From: Sphingobium indicum B90A
GTDB taxonomy: Bacteria > Pseudomonadota > Alphaproteobacteria > Sphingomonadales > Sphingomonadaceae
Direction of reading: 5' to 3'
DNA length: 64,000 nt
Assembly: GCF_000264945.2 (NCBI RefSeq)
Contig: NZ_CP013070.1
Location: 2,728,001 to 2,792,000 of the forward strand
A program made the translations under genes and the position numbers. This document shows positions 25,371 through 34,329 of the stretch, piece by piece (positions within the stretch are counted from its first letter, which is position 1; the number at the start of each line of letters is the position of its first letter). Under the pieces are notes generated by a model. It was not told the DNA's origin, made no database searches, and saw only the letters and a list, made by a program, of their open reading frames with translations.

Positions 25371-25397
25371 GGCTGAGGGAGCCGCCCTCCCTCAGCC
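25371..25397 (+). terminator. Hairpin after the glycine-zipper gene
   Basis: An 11-bp perfect stem GGCTGAGGGAG/CTCCCTCAGCC with a CCGCC loop, 10 nt after the stop codon. There is no clear T-run, so it may be a bidirectional or weak terminator between the convergent glycine-zipper and nuclease genes. Confidence 0.7.
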
Positions 25398-25446
25398 CTC
25401 ATTCAACGCCAGGCCTATCGGCACGGGGCCGATCAATGCCGGGCAA

Positions 25447-26022
25447 TCAACACCACGGATGCCGCGCCCCGTCCCATTCCCGCGCCAACCCTTCGGCCAC
25501 CAGCATCTCGCCGATCGACTGCCCGCCCCGCGTCACCACCCGCAGCGCCCGCCCATAGCGGTCCGTCTCCCGATCGCCGCTTTCCAGCGAGAAGGGACCG
25601 GCGTTCATCAACTGCTGCAATCGCTGCGTCGCCCGCGCCCCCAGCGCCGCTTCCTGGGCGCAGCGCGGCCCGTGCGTTTCGGGCGCGTCGATGTCCATCA
25701 CCCTTATCTTTTCGCCGCGGAACCAGAAGGTGTCCCCGTCGACCACGCAATCGGCGCCGCCGCCGACATGGCAGAAGCCGAACCGCGCCGACAGCTTGTC
25801 CCCCGCGACGGGCGACGCCACCTCCCGCCAACTGCTCTGGAAGCGCTGCGCCAGATCCGGCCCGAACCAGCCCAGGCCCGCGCCCATCAGAACCCCGCCG
25901 ATCACCAGCATGGCGACCGAAGGCCCCTTGGGCTTCCTGGGTGGCAGGCGTCCGCGCCCGGCCCGGCGCGCCTGCGCCAGCCAGATCACCTCATTGCGCG
26001 TCTTCCTGGTTCCTCGGCTCAT
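25447..26022 (-). CDS. Membrane-anchored thermonuclease-family (SNase-like) protein
   Basis: 191 aa starting MSRGTRKTRNEVIWLAQARR at 26022. A single hydrophobic anchor follows (about residues 36-55, VAMLVIGGVLMGAGLGWFG), then the staphylococcal-nuclease OB-fold: CVVDGDTFWFRGEKIRVMDI with DAPE (metal Asp and catalytic Arg), GARATQRLQQLM and RETDRYGRALRVV (second Arg). The active-site set D/R/E/R is complete, so it is probably an active phosphodiesterase facing the periplasm. An upstream ATG at 26064 is possible but unlikely. Confidence 0.87.
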   Translation of the reverse strand: MSRGTRKTRNEVIWLAQARRAGRGRLPPRKPKGPSVAMLVIGGVLMGAGLGWFGPDLAQRFQSSWREVASPVAGDKLSARFGFCHVGGGADCVVDGDTFWFRGEKIRVMDIDAPETHGPRCAQEAALGARATQRLQQLMNAGPFSLESGDRETDRYGRALRVVTRGGQSIGEMLVAEGLAREWDGARHPWC

Positions 26023-26138
26023 GACGCGGCCATAACGAAAGACGTCCCTGCCGTCTCGCGTCAAAAGCGCGCGATTTGATCCATATCAATGACCCGCGGG
26101 CACAGGCCGCCACGCTGGCCCGACCAGCAGGAGGCCCC

Positions 26139-26531
26139 ATGACCACCCCCTATGCCCGCATCGGCGGCGAGGCGACCGTCGCCGCCATCGCCAACCGCTT
26201 CTACGACCTGATCGACCGGGACCGCGCCTATGCCGATCTGCGCGCCATCCATGCGGCGGACCTGCGCGCCGTGCGCCATGGCCTCACCCGTTTCCTGGCG
26301 GGATGGTCGGGCGGGCCGCGCGACTGGTTCGAACGCGGCCAGTGCATCATGTCGCTGCACCGCGCCTTCCCGATCACCGCGGGACTGGCGGATCAATGGT
26401 CCGCCGCCATGGCCCGCGCCATAAAGGCGCAACCGGGCATCGACCCGCAACTCGCCGCCGCCATGGCCGATGCGCTCGGCCATATGGCGAGGGGGATGAT
26501 CAACCTGTCGCTGGACCAGAACGCGGCTTAG
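26139..26531 (+). CDS. Group II truncated hemoglobin-like protein
   Basis: A 130-aa single-domain globin beginning MTTPYARIGGEATVAAIANR. The 2-on-2 globin pattern is present: YARIGG start, FYDLIDRD, the segment RHGLTRFLAGWSGGPRDWFE before the heme pocket, MSLHRAFPITAGLADQWSAA with the proximal His and the conserved Trp of group II, and a final helix. Likely roles are oxygen or nitric oxide handling; the ligand is not determined by sequence. Start chosen at 26139, preceded by GGAGG. Confidence 0.87.
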   Translation: MTTPYARIGGEATVAAIANRFYDLIDRDRAYADLRAIHAADLRAVRHGLTRFLAGWSGGPRDWFERGQCIMSLHRAFPITAGLADQWSAAMARAIKAQPGIDPQLAAAMADALGHMARGMINLSLDQNAA

Positions 26532-26558
26532 CCGGATAGCAGGCCGGCGGGCCGGACC

Positions 26559-26864
26559 TTATTCCTCGTCCTCGGTCGGCCCCAATATATCCTCCTCATC
26601 GTCCATCTGCGGTTCGCCGGCGAAGGCGTCATTGTCGATCCGGCCGGATCGGTTCATTTCCTCCATCCGCTCGACCAGATCGGGCGTGTCGTCGGGAATG
26701 ATCTGCGCGGGATTGGGCCGTCCGCCGCGCTCGCTGTCCTCGGCCAGGTCCGTCGACCGCGCCCGCGCCTCGTCGGCCACGTCCTGCGCCTGCGACCCCG
26801 CTTCGGCCTGTTCGTCATTTTCCTCCCCCGCGTCGGGGAAGGGGCTGTCGTCGGGTCGGTTCAT
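26559..26864 (-). CDS. Small acidic hypothetical protein
   Basis: 101 aa, very acidic and probably disordered (MNRPDDSPFPDAGEENDEQA; C-terminus DDEEDILGPTEDEE). The middle PNPAQIIPDDTPDLVERMEE contains a short helical segment also seen in sphingomonad small proteins. The start at 26864 has a GGAAGGAG-type Shine-Dalgarno. No function can be assigned. Convergent with the globin gene. Confidence 0.7.
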   Translation of the reverse strand: MNRPDDSPFPDAGEENDEQAEAGSQAQDVADEARARSTDLAEDSERGGRPNPAQIIPDDTPDLVERMEEMNRSGRIDNDAFAGEPQMDDEEDILGPTEDEE

Positions 26865-26999
26865 GCTCTGTCTCCTTCCTCGCTCCAACGGCCGGCGGCC
26901 CGCGCCGTTCCCGCCGGGCAAAAGGCGCTGGACAGCATCCTGCGAACGGGGCAAGAGCCGCAGCGATCCTTTTCGCTCCGTTCTGCACAGGGAACTTCC

Positions 27000-27380
27000 A
27001 TGCCCCGCCAGCTCATTTCCTCCGGCTCGCCTTTCGAGGCGCAGGTCGGCTATTCGCGCGCCGTCGTCCAGGGCGACTGGTGCTTCGTCGCCGGCACCAC
27101 CGGCACCGATCCCGAAACAAAGGCCATGCCCGAATCCGTCGTCGACCAGGGCAAGAATGCGCTGAAAGTCATCGGCCGGGCGCTGGAGGAGGCGGGCTTC
27201 TCCTTCGCGGACGTGGTGCGCGTCACCTATTACATCACGGACCCCGCCTATTGGGACGTGCTGGGGGAGGCGACCGCGCCGGTCTTCGGCGACACCCGCC
27301 CCGCCGCAAGCTGCATCGTCACCGGCCTCATCAAGCCGGAGATGAAGATCGAGATCGAAGTCACCGCGTTCAAGGGATAA
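27000..27380 (+). CDS. RidA-family (YjgF/YER057c) protein
   Basis: A 126-aa reactive-intermediate deaminase-like protein. Family features: SSGSPFEAQVGYSRAVVQGD, FVAGTTGTDP, QGKNALKVIGRALEEAGFSF, ADVVRVTYYIT and the C-terminal SCIVTGLIKPEMKIEIEVTA. The catalytic Arg of true RidA is expected in the RPA...V segment; here it is TRPAASCIV, with Arg present, but the usual acidic residue context differs, so deaminase activity is plausible but not certain. First of three closely spaced genes. Confidence 0.9.
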   Translation: MPRQLISSGSPFEAQVGYSRAVVQGDWCFVAGTTGTDPETKAMPESVVDQGKNALKVIGRALEEAGFSFADVVRVTYYITDPAYWDVLGEATAPVFGDTRPAASCIVTGLIKPEMKIEIEVTAFKG

Positions 27381-27385
27381 CGGCC

Positions 27386-27742
27386 ATGCTGACCATGTAC
27401 GGCATCAAGAATTGCGACACGATCAAGAAGGCGCGCAATTTCCTGGACAATAGCGGCAAGCCATACAGCTTCCACGACTACAAGGTGTCGGGCGTCGACA
27501 AGGCGAAGCTGGAGGAATGGGTGATGGAGCATGGGTGGGAAACCATCCTCAACCGTTCCGGCACCACCTTCAAGGCGCTGGACGCGGGCGACAAGGCGCA
27601 TATCGATTCGGAAAAGGCGATTCTGCTGATGATGAGCAACCCTTCGATGATCAAGCGCCCGATCCTGGACCTGGGCGACCGCACCATCGTCGGCTTCAAG
27701 GCGACCACCTATGAGGACGCTCTGGAGGGCGTGAAGGCATGA
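27386..27742 (+). CDS. ArsC/Spx-family thioredoxin-fold protein (YffB-like)
   Basis: A 118-aa protein starting MLTMYGIKNCDTIKKARNFL. It has a single N-terminal Cys (NCDT) where arsenate reductases carry their catalytic Cys, the FHDYK segment, WETILNRSGTTFKAL and the C-terminal KRPILDLGDRTIVGFKATTY typical of YffB/Spx-like ArsC homologues. Likely glutathione-dependent thiol chemistry; arsenate reduction is not supported by any neighbouring ars gene. It starts 5 nt after the RidA stop and overlaps the next gene by 4 nt. Confidence 0.9.
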   Translation: MLTMYGIKNCDTIKKARNFLDNSGKPYSFHDYKVSGVDKAKLEEWVMEHGWETILNRSGTTFKALDAGDKAHIDSEKAILLMMSNPSMIKRPILDLGDRTIVGFKATTYEDALEGVKA

Positions 27743-28785
27743 TTTTGAGGGGGATGCTCCGAACATTCCTCCTCCTCACCCTTTTGACGGCGGCGCCAGC
27801 GATGACGGAGACCGGGGCGGAACCCTTCATCATCGCCCATCGCGGGGCCAGCGGCGAACGGCCCGAACATACGCTCGCCGCCTATGAACGCGCCATCGAC
27901 CAGGGCGCCGACTATATCGAACCCGATCTGGTGCTGACCGGCGACGGCGTCCTCGTCGCCCGGCATGAAAATGAGATAAGCGGCACCACCGACGTCGCCG
28001 ATCACCCCGAATTCGCCGCGCGCAGGACCAGCAAGACCATCGACGGCCAGCCCGTCACCGGCTGGTTCACGGAGGATTTCACGCTCGCGGAACTGCGCAC
28101 GCTGCGCGCCCGCGAACGGCTGCCGCAGCTTCGGCCCGCCAACAGCCGCTTCGACGGCCTCTACCCGATCCCCACCTTCGAGGAGATATTGAAGCTGGTC
28201 CGCGCCAAGGAGGCGGAAACCGGCCGCCGCATCGGCCTCTATCCCGAAACCAAGCATCCCGCCTATTTCGCGGGCATCGGCCTGCCGCATCAGGCGCCCT
28301 TGCTCGATCTGCTCGGCCGCTACGGCTATCAGACGGAGGCCGATCCGGTCTTCATCCAGTCCTTCGAGGTCGGCAACCTCAAGGCCCTGCGCGCCGCGTC
28401 GCGCCTGCGCCTGATCCAGCTCGTCGCGGGCGAGGGCGGTCCCGCCGATGAGCCGGGGACGAGCTATGCCGACATGATGACGGCGCAGGGGCTGCGGCAG
28501 GTCGCGGACTATGCCGACGGCATCGGCCCGGCGGCGGCCATGGTGCTGGCGCCCGAAGGCCCGACGGGGCTGGTCGAGCGCGCCCATCAGGCCGGATTGC
28601 AAGTCCATGTCTGGACGCTGCGCATGGAAAACAGCTTCCTGCCCGCCGCCTTCCAGCGCCCCGACGATCCGCAGGGCCGGGGCGATTTCGCCGGCTATGT
28701 CCGGGCGGTCGCCGGAACGGGCGTCGACGCGATGTTCAGCGATTTTCCGAAACAGGCGCGCCAGGCGCTGAATCCCGCGCCCTGA
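27739..28785 (+). CDS. Periplasmic glycerophosphodiester phosphodiesterase (GlpQ type)
   Basis: 348 aa. Signal peptide MILRGMLRTFLLLTLLTAAP, then the GDPD TIM barrel: FIIAHRGASGERPEHTLAAY (catalytic His-Arg and metal Glu), DYIEPDLVLTGDGVLVARHE (metal Glu/Asp and second His), IGLYPETKHP and VFIQSFE. Hydrolyses glycerophosphodiesters to glycerol-3-phosphate and an alcohol. The large insert between strands 2 and 3 is usual in the periplasmic GlpQ group. Translationally coupled to the ArsC-like gene by an ATGA overlap. Confidence 0.93.
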   Translation: MILRGMLRTFLLLTLLTAAPAMTETGAEPFIIAHRGASGERPEHTLAAYERAIDQGADYIEPDLVLTGDGVLVARHENEISGTTDVADHPEFAARRTSKTIDGQPVTGWFTEDFTLAELRTLRARERLPQLRPANSRFDGLYPIPTFEEILKLVRAKEAETGRRIGLYPETKHPAYFAGIGLPHQAPLLDLLGRYGYQTEADPVFIQSFEVGNLKALRAASRLRLIQLVAGEGGPADEPGTSYADMMTAQGLRQVADYADGIGPAAAMVLAPEGPTGLVERAHQAGLQVHVWTLRMENSFLPAAFQRPDDPQGRGDFAGYVRAVAGTGVDAMFSDFPKQARQALNPAP

Positions 28786-28824
28786 TGACTTGTCAAATCT
28801 GCGGCGGCAGCGAATAACAGCCCC

Positions 28825-29250
28825 ATGCTTTCGCAGAAGACCCGTTACGCCATCCGCGCCCTCCAGCATCTCGCAGACCGCTACCGGCAGGGTCCGGTGC
28901 CGCTGAACGAGATCGCCACGCGCCAGAACATCCCGTCCAAATTCCTGACGGTGATCCTGTCGGAACTGGCGCGGGAGGGGCTGGTCGCGACCCAGCGCGG
29001 ACGCGACGGCGGCTATTGGCTGGCGCTGGCCCCGGTGGACATCAGCTATGGCGACATCGTCCGGTTGACCCGCGGCTCGCTCGCGCTCACGCCCTGCGCC
29101 AGCCGCTTCGCGCATGAGACCTGCACCAACTGCCTGCCCGAATCGGAATGCCGCCTGCACCGCGTGATGCTCCGCGTGCGCGACGAAACCGCCAAGGTGC
29201 TCGACAGCATCAGCCTGGCGGAACCCTTCGCGACGGGGGACATGGGGTAA
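28825..29250 (+). CDS. Rrf2-family transcriptional regulator
   Basis: A 141-aa winged-helix regulator: MLSQKTRYAIRALQHLADRY, then IPSKFLTVILSELAREGLVA and TQRGRDGGYWLALAP. A cysteine cluster (C..., CTNC, C within CASRFAHETCTNCLPESECR) occupies the position of the Fe-S ligands in IscR/RsrR/NsrR-like members, so it may bind an iron-sulfur cluster and sense iron, NO or redox. No iron-sulfur assembly genes are adjacent, so its targets are unknown. Confidence 0.9.
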   Translation: MLSQKTRYAIRALQHLADRYRQGPVPLNEIATRQNIPSKFLTVILSELAREGLVATQRGRDGGYWLALAPVDISYGDIVRLTRGSLALTPCASRFAHETCTNCLPESECRLHRVMLRVRDETAKVLDSISLAEPFATGDMG

Positions 29251-29271
29251 GAGGGCCTTTGGCGACATTAA

Positions 29272-29427
29272 TCCTCCCTGCGCGCAGCGTGGGGAGGGTC
29301 GAAGAGAGGCACGTGACTCTCTTCGACGCTCGCATAGCGAGTGGTGGAGGGGAAATTCGGAGGTCGTGCTCCCTTCCCCTCCACCATGCTTCGCATGGTC
29401 CCCCTCCCCATCTCCCGATGGGGAGGA
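29272..29427. repeat. Inverted pair of family A double-hairpin palindromes without a gene
   Basis: Left unit 29272-29355: stem CCTCCCTGCGC/GCGTGGGGAGG, an inserted 11-bp stem GTCGAAGAGAG/CTCTCTTCGAC, then CTCGC-ATA-GCGAG and TGGTGGAGGGGAAA. Right unit 29374-29427: TTCCCCTCCACCATG, CATGGTCCCCCTCCCCATC-TCCC-GATGGGGAGG. The ends and spacing match the units around the DUF559 gene at 16.7 kb, but only 18 bp separate the two units here. It lies between the Rrf2 and metallo-hydrolase genes. Confidence 0.88.
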
Positions 29428-29498
29428 ATAGGAGAGATCCACTCCCACCCTTCCCCCAAAGCCTTGCGCCCGGCGCGCAGCTTCGCCACATCAACGCC

Positions 29499-30155
29499 AT
29501 GACGACTCCGCCCCTCAAAGCCGCCCTGATCCCCGTCACGCCGCTCCAGCAGAATTGCACGCTTTTCTGGTGCACGGCGACCAATCGCGGCGCCTTCGTC
29601 GATCCGGGCGGCGATCTGCCGCTGCTCAGGAAGGCGGCCGAGCAGCATGGCGTCACCATAGAGAAGATCCTCGTTACCCACGGCCATATCGACCATTGCG
29701 GCCAGGCGGGCATCCTCGCCCGCGACCTGGGCGTGCCGATCGAAGGACCCCATGAAGCCGACCGCTTCTGGATCGACCGGCTGGGCGAGGACGGCGCGAG
29801 ATATGGCATCAACGGCGAAAGCTTCGAACCCGACCGCTGGCTGAAGGACGGCGACCAGGTGACGGTCGGCAACCTCACGCTCGACGTCTATCATTGCCCC
29901 GGCCACACGCCGGGCCATGTCGTCTTCCACCACGCCCCCAGCAAGCTCGCCATCGTCGGCGACGTGCTGTTCCAGGGTTCCATCGGCCGCACCGACTTCC
30001 CGATGGGCAATCATCAGGATCTGATCGACGCGATCACCGGCAAGCTATGGCCCCTGGGCGGCGACACGGCCTTCGTCCCCGGCCACGGCCCGATGAGCAA
30101 TTTCGCCCATGAACGCCGCACCAATCCCTTCGTGGGGGATGCCGTCCTGGCTTGA
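29499..30155 (+). CDS. Glyoxalase II-like MBL-fold metallo-hydrolase
   Basis: A 218-aa metallo-beta-lactamase-fold hydrolase starting MTTPPLKAALIPVTPLQQNC. Metal-binding motifs: LVTHGHIDHCGQAG (HxHxDH), the third His in CPGHTPGHVVFHH, the bridging Asp in AIVGDVLFQGSIGRTDFPMG and a final His in FVPGHGPMSNF. It resembles the YcbL group of glyoxalase II-type enzymes, which hydrolyse thioesters such as S-lactoylglutathione. Substrate inferred. Preceded by the repeat pair at 29272-29427. Confidence 0.92.
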   Translation: MTTPPLKAALIPVTPLQQNCTLFWCTATNRGAFVDPGGDLPLLRKAAEQHGVTIEKILVTHGHIDHCGQAGILARDLGVPIEGPHEADRFWIDRLGEDGARYGINGESFEPDRWLKDGDQVTVGNLTLDVYHCPGHTPGHVVFHHAPSKLAIVGDVLFQGSIGRTDFPMGNHQDLIDAITGKLWPLGGDTAFVPGHGPMSNFAHERRTNPFVGDAVLA

Positions 30156-30158
30156 GCG

Positions 30159-30590
30159 TCAGCGAATCATCGCCATGGCGGGCGGCGCGGGCACTTCCCG
30201 CGTCGCGCCATAGGCGATGGCGAGCGCCGTCACCGCCATGCCGACCATCACCACCCAGGTCAGCAGCGCCCCGCCCGCGCGCCAGACGGTCGGCTTGTCC
30301 GCATCCATCCCGAATCCATGGCCGATTCGCGCCAGCACCAGCACCAGCGCCGCGCCCCACAGCCAGATCGACGCGCCGACCGCCAGTTCCACCAGTCCGA
30401 ACAAAATCAGCGTCACCGGCACATATTCGATGAAATTGGCATGGGCGCGCATCCGCCTGGCCAGCATCGCGCTGCCGCCGTCGCCATGCATCACCTGGCT
30501 CGCGATCCGGATTCGCGTGCAGCGGAACCCCAGCCACATGTTGATCAGCGCGCAGGCCGCGGCCAGGGTCAGCGTGATCGGCAGCAACAT
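30159..30590 (-). CDS. MAPEG-family membrane protein
   Basis: A 143-aa protein with four hydrophobic helices: LPITLTLAAACALINMWLGF, the segment after FIEYVPVTLILFGLVELAVG, IWLWGAALVLVLARIGHGFG, and LLTWVVMVGMAVTALAIAYG. The RAHANFIEYVP motif is the glutathione-binding signature of bacterial MAPEG proteins, which act in eicosanoid/glutathione-type metabolism. It is convergent with the metallo-hydrolase gene, 3 nt apart. The physiological substrate is unknown. Confidence 0.9.
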   Translation of the reverse strand: MLLPITLTLAAACALINMWLGFRCTRIRIASQVMHGDGGSAMLARRMRAHANFIEYVPVTLILFGLVELAVGASIWLWGAALVLVLARIGHGFGMDADKPTVWRAGGALLTWVVMVGMAVTALAIAYGATREVPAPPAMAMIR

Positions 30591-30798
30591 CGGATTTCCC
30601 CCCTTTTATCGTGACGCCCCCAGAATAGGGCGGCGCCATGCCGGGGCAAGGAAGGACTTGCGCATGGGCAAAAAAACGCTATAGGCGCAGGGCTTCGCGA
30701 TCATCCGGGCCGCATGGGTCTGCGGCGCCGTTGGCGTCGGCATCCATCGGATACGGCCAGTCGCACTAACAGATCAATTTATGGAATAAGGTGCCGAC

Positions 30799-30978
30799 AT
30801 GGCTGTCCCCAAGAGGAAAACGTCCCCGTCCCGCCGCGGCATGCGCCGCAGCCATGACTCGCTGCGCGTAGAGGCCTATCAGGAATGCTCCAACTGCGGC
30901 GAACTGAAGCGCCCGCACAATCTCTGCGACGCCTGCGGTCATTATAACGGTCGCGAAATCGTCGCCGTCGGGGCCTGA
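30799..30978 (+). CDS. rpmF: 50S ribosomal protein L32
   Basis: 59 aa, [20 protein letters not shown], with a zinc-ribbon [20 protein letters not shown] (four Cys). Length and sequence are typical of alphaproteobacterial L32. It precedes plsX and fabH, the widespread rpmF-plsX-fabH order linking ribosome production and fatty-acid synthesis. Start at 30799 follows a GGAATAAGGTG region. Confidence 0.97.
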   Translation: MAVPKRKTSPSRRGMRRSHDSLRVEAYQECSNCGELKRPHNLCDACGHYNGREIVAVGA

Positions 30979-31013
30979 CGTTCCGGAATTTCTCCTGAAA
31001 AGGGTGCGTTAAC

Positions 31014-32072
31014 TTGTCCAGCCAACCGCGAATCGCAATCGACGCGATGGGCGGGGATGAAGGCGTGCGCGTGATGATGGCGGGCGTGGCGCTCGCCCGT
31101 CGCCGTCACGAAGGACTGCGCTTCACCCTTTTCGGAGACGAGGCGCGGATCAAGGCCGCGCTCGACAACCACCCCAATCTGCGCGCCGCGTCGGAAATCG
31201 TCCACGCGCCCGACGTGGTGGATGCGGGCGACAAGCCCAGCGTCGCCATCCGCAAGAAGACCAGCTCCATGAGCATGGCCATCGCGGCGGTGAAGGCGGG
31301 CGATTGCGGCGCTGCCGTCTCCTCCGGCAATACCGGCGCGCTGATGGCGATGGCGAAGCTGGCGCTGCGCACCATGAAGGGCGTCGACCGGCCCGCGCTG
31401 GCCGCCATGCTGCCGACGCTGGGCGACAATGACGTGGTCATGCTGGACCTGGGCGCCAACACCGAATGCGATGCCCGCAACCTCGTCCAGTTCGCGGTGA
31501 TGGGCGCGGCCTATGCCCGCATCGCTCTTGACCTGGAACGCCCCCGCGTCCGGCTGATGAACATCGGCACGGAAGAGATGAAGGGGACGGAGGAAATCCG
31601 CGACGCCGCCGCCATCCTGCGCGCCGCGACCAGCCTGCCGCTGTCCTTCGACGGTTTCACCGAAGGCGACAAGATCGGCCGGGGCGATGTCGACGTCATC
31701 GTGTCGGACGGCTTTTCCGGCAATGTCGCGCTCAAGACGGCGGAGGGCACGGCCCGCTTCGTCACCGACCTGCTGCGCACCGCCTTCACCAGTTCGATCC
31801 GCTCGAAGCTCGGCTTCCTGATCTCCAAGCCCGCCATGCACCTGCTGCGCCATCATCTGGACCCCAACAACCATAATGGCGCCGTATTCCTGGGCCTGAA
31901 TGGCGTGGTGGTGAAAAGCCACGGCAGCGCCAACGACAAGGGCGTCGCCAACGCCGTCCATGTCGCCGCCCGGCTGCTGGAGGAAGACATCACCCGGCGC
32001 ATCGCCGCCGACATGCATGGGATCGAGGGGCTGACCGCCCCCGCATCCAGGATGGAGCTGCCCGCAAAGTGA
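31014..32072 (+). CDS. plsX: Phosphate acyltransferase PlsX
   Basis: 352 aa; converts acyl-ACP and phosphate into acyl-phosphate for phospholipid synthesis. Sequence features include [60 protein letters not shown] and [17 protein letters not shown]. The start is TTG at 31014 with AAGGGTG upstream; the usual [14 protein letters not shown] beginning supports it. Its stop overlaps the fabH GTG start by 4 nt. Confidence 0.96.
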   Translation: MSSQPRIAIDAMGGDEGVRVMMAGVALARRRHEGLRFTLFGDEARIKAALDNHPNLRAASEIVHAPDVVDAGDKPSVAIRKKTSSMSMAIAAVKAGDCGAAVSSGNTGALMAMAKLALRTMKGVDRPALAAMLPTLGDNDVVMLDLGANTECDARNLVQFAVMGAAYARIALDLERPRVRLMNIGTEEMKGTEEIRDAAAILRAATSLPLSFDGFTEGDKIGRGDVDVIVSDGFSGNVALKTAEGTARFVTDLLRTAFTSSIRSKLGFLISKPAMHLLRHHLDPNNHNGAVFLGLNGVVVKSHGSANDKGVANAVHVAARLLEEDITRRIAADMHGIEGLTAPASRMELPAK

Positions 32073-33037
32073 TCCGCCGATCCATTCTCCTGGGCACGGG
32101 CTCCGCCCTGCCGGCCCGCGCCGTCAGCAATGCCGAACTGGCGGAAACCGTGGACACGAGCGACGAATGGATCGTCGAGCGCACCGGCATCCGCACCCGC
32201 TACATAGCGGGCGAGGGCGAAACCACCGCCACCCTCGCCACCGACGCGGCCAGGGCGGCGCTGGAAGCCGCCGGGGTCAGCGCGCAGGACATCGACCTGA
32301 TCATCCTGGCGACGGCCACGCCCGACCAGACCTTCCCCGCCAGCGCGACCGTCGTTCAGGCCGCGCTCGGCATCGACGATTGCGTCGCCTTCGACGTAGC
32401 GGCGGTCTGCTCCGGCTTCCTCTACGCCGTCACCGTGGCCGACAGCATGATCCGCGCCGGCGCGGCGCGCAACGCCATCGTGATCGGTTCCGAAACCTTC
32501 AGCCGCATCCTCGACTGGGAAGACCGCACCACCTGCGTCCTCTTCGGCGACGGCGCGGGCGCGGTCGTGCTGGGCGCGGAGGAAAGCGCCGACGGCAGGC
32601 GCGGCATCCTCGCCTCGAAACTCCATGCCGACGGTCGCCACAACCAGCTTCTCTATGTCGACGGCGGCCCTTCGACCACGCAGACGGTCGGCAAGCTGCG
32701 CATGAAGGGTCAGGAAGTCTTCCGCCACGCCGTCACCAACCTCGCCTCCGTGCTGACCGAGGCGATGGCCGCCGCCGACATGACCCCGGCGGACATCGAC
32801 TGGCTGGTCCCGCACCAGGCCAATGCCCGCATCCTCGACGCGACCGCGCGCAAGCTGAAACTCTCGCCGGAAAAGGTGGTGATGACGGTGGATCGCCACG
32901 CGAACACCTCAGCCGCGTCGGTCCCCCTGGCGCTCGACCTCGCCATGCGCGACGGACGCATAAAGCCCGGCGACCTGCTGGTGCTGGAGGCGATGGGCGG
33001 CGGCTTCACCTGGGGCGCCTGCGTCCTGCGCGTGTAG
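32069..33037 (+). CDS. fabH: Beta-ketoacyl-ACP synthase III
   Basis: 322 aa; condenses acetyl-CoA with malonyl-ACP to start fatty-acid synthesis. Catalytic triad visible: Cys in [13 protein letters not shown], His in [12 protein letters not shown] and Asn in [15 protein letters not shown]. The N-terminus [15 protein letters not shown] and [12 protein letters not shown] are typical. GTG start, translationally coupled to plsX. A REPIN-like repeat follows 33 nt after the stop. Confidence 0.97.
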   Translation: MIRRSILLGTGSALPARAVSNAELAETVDTSDEWIVERTGIRTRYIAGEGETTATLATDAARAALEAAGVSAQDIDLIILATATPDQTFPASATVVQAALGIDDCVAFDVAAVCSGFLYAVTVADSMIRAGAARNAIVIGSETFSRILDWEDRTTCVLFGDGAGAVVLGAEESADGRRGILASKLHADGRHNQLLYVDGGPSTTQTVGKLRMKGQEVFRHAVTNLASVLTEAMAAADMTPADIDWLVPHQANARILDATARKLKLSPEKVVMTVDRHANTSAASVPLALDLAMRDGRIKPGDLLVLEAMGGGFTWGACVLRV

Positions 33038-33456
33038 GGCGGGCTTTGGCCAATCCAGGACATCATTTACCGTCACCCCGGGCTTGACCCGGGGTCCCGC
33101 TTTCTTTCTGAGTCCGCGCCCAGCCCAAGGCAGCGGACCCCGGATCAAGTCCGGGGTGACGAATAGGGGGAGCGGTGACGAATAGGGGAATGACGGCGTC
33201 CCACCCTTTGCCGGCATCAGGCGCAACCTGCTCCGGTCCGGCGATGCCCTTGATCCCACTCGATCCCGCCCAAAACGGACGACATCCCTGCCCATGGCCC
33301 TCGCAAATCCCATTCCGGGACCGCTATACCGTCCAATTTTCACGGTTTTTTAAGGATTTCGGCAACCGCTGATCTTGCCGAATCATGCAAAATCGCGCAC
33401 ATTGTCGAATGATCACCCGCATTTAGGCTTGACGGGTGTCAAGGTGGGGAAATGCT
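33038..33456. other. 419-bp interval: REPIN-like repeat and ihfA promoter region
   Basis: No gene supported. 33071-33161 holds an inverted pair of REP-like units (described separately). A second partial TGACGAATAGGGG repeat follows at 33173-33190. The remainder, with AT-richer sequence near 33330-33450, is the likely ihfA promoter. Confidence 0.5.
33071..33161. repeat. REPIN-like pair, family D, copy 1
   Basis: Two about 30-nt imperfect palindromes in inverted orientation: CGTCACCCCGGGCTTGACCC-GGGGTCCCGC (33071-33100) and GCGGACCCCGGATCAAGTCC-GGGGTGACG (33133-33161), spaced by TTTCTTTCTGAGT plus a variable part. The whole arrangement, including the spacer start, recurs at 52281-52371. Confidence 0.92.
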
Positions 33457-33753
33457 ATGAGCGGTAACGGAACTCTGACGCGCGCGGATCTCGCGGAGAG
33501 CGTGAACCGTCATATTGGCCTTTCGCGGGCAGAGGCGGCAACCTTGATCGAATCCATTTTGGAGCATATGTCCGCCGCGCTCGAACGCGGGGAAAATGTG
33601 AAGATCTCCAGCTTCGGCACTTTCGTGCTGCGGGACAAGACGCAGCGCATGGGCCGCAACCCCAAGACGGGCGTCGAAGTGCCGATCGAGCCGCGCCGGG
33701 TGCTGACCTTCCGCGCCAGCCAGACGATGCGGGACCGTGTCGCTTCGGCCTGA
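33457..33753 (+). CDS. ihfA: Integration host factor subunit alpha
   Basis: A 98-aa HU/IHF-family DNA-bending protein: [60 protein letters not shown] and [15 protein letters not shown]. The arm tip RNPKTG contains the intercalating Pro. Start at 33457 ([11 protein letters not shown]) is preferred to the upstream ATG at 33436 or 33452. It sits in the conserved plsX-fabH-ihfA-merR order. Confidence 0.95.
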   Translation: MSGNGTLTRADLAESVNRHIGLSRAEAATLIESILEHMSAALERGENVKISSFGTFVLRDKTQRMGRNPKTGVEVPIEPRRVLTFRASQTMRDRVASA

Positions 33754-33825
33754 GAGGGCGGCCGTCAAAACAGCCATTTTCCCGAAGGTTGACCTTTGCG
33801 CCGCTACAGGTGCAACATCAGGACC

Positions 33826-34182
33826 ATGGAAAAGGCAGAGGGCGCATTTCTGACGATCAGCGAGCTGGCGAGCGAGCTTGATCTTCCGCAGCACATATTG
33901 CGCTATTGGGAGACGCGCTTCACCCAGTTGCGTCCGCTCCAGCGATCGGGCAACCGCCGCTATTACCGGCCGGCCGACGTGGCGCTGGTGCGGCGCATCA
34001 ACCATCTGCTGAATGTCGAGGGGTTCACGGTACGCGGCGCGCAAAAGGCGCTGGCCGATGGCGGCGGCGATCCTCCGCCAGCCGCCCCCGCGCCGAAGAA
34101 TGACGAAACGGAAGCCGGCGCCGATCTGATCCCGCGCCTGGAAGCCATCCGCGCCGTTCTGGCCAAGGCGATCGGGGAATAG
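33826..34182 (+). CDS. MerR-family transcriptional regulator
   Basis: A 118-aa short MerR-like protein: FLTISELASELDLPQHILRY, WETRFTQLRPLQRSGNRRYY and RPADVALVRRINHLLNVEGF form the winged-helix domain; the tail after residue 80 is Pro/Ala-rich with a short helix and lacks a metal-binding cysteine region. It is the usual neighbour of ihfA in alphaproteobacteria. Ligand unknown. Confidence 0.92.
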   Translation: MEKAEGAFLTISELASELDLPQHILRYWETRFTQLRPLQRSGNRRYYRPADVALVRRINHLLNVEGFTVRGAQKALADGGGDPPPAAPAPKNDETEAGADLIPRLEAIRAVLAKAIGE

Positions 34183-34329
34183 GGACCATCCGTTCCGATA
34201 TGGACGTTCCTGCACGCCAGCATGCGGCGTTCCGGCCACGTCCGGACAGCCCTCATCCCACCGCCGCTGCATGGGCCATATCCATCGCGGGCCTCCGCCC
34301 GCCGCCGGAGGATCGGCGTTGCCGCCCGC

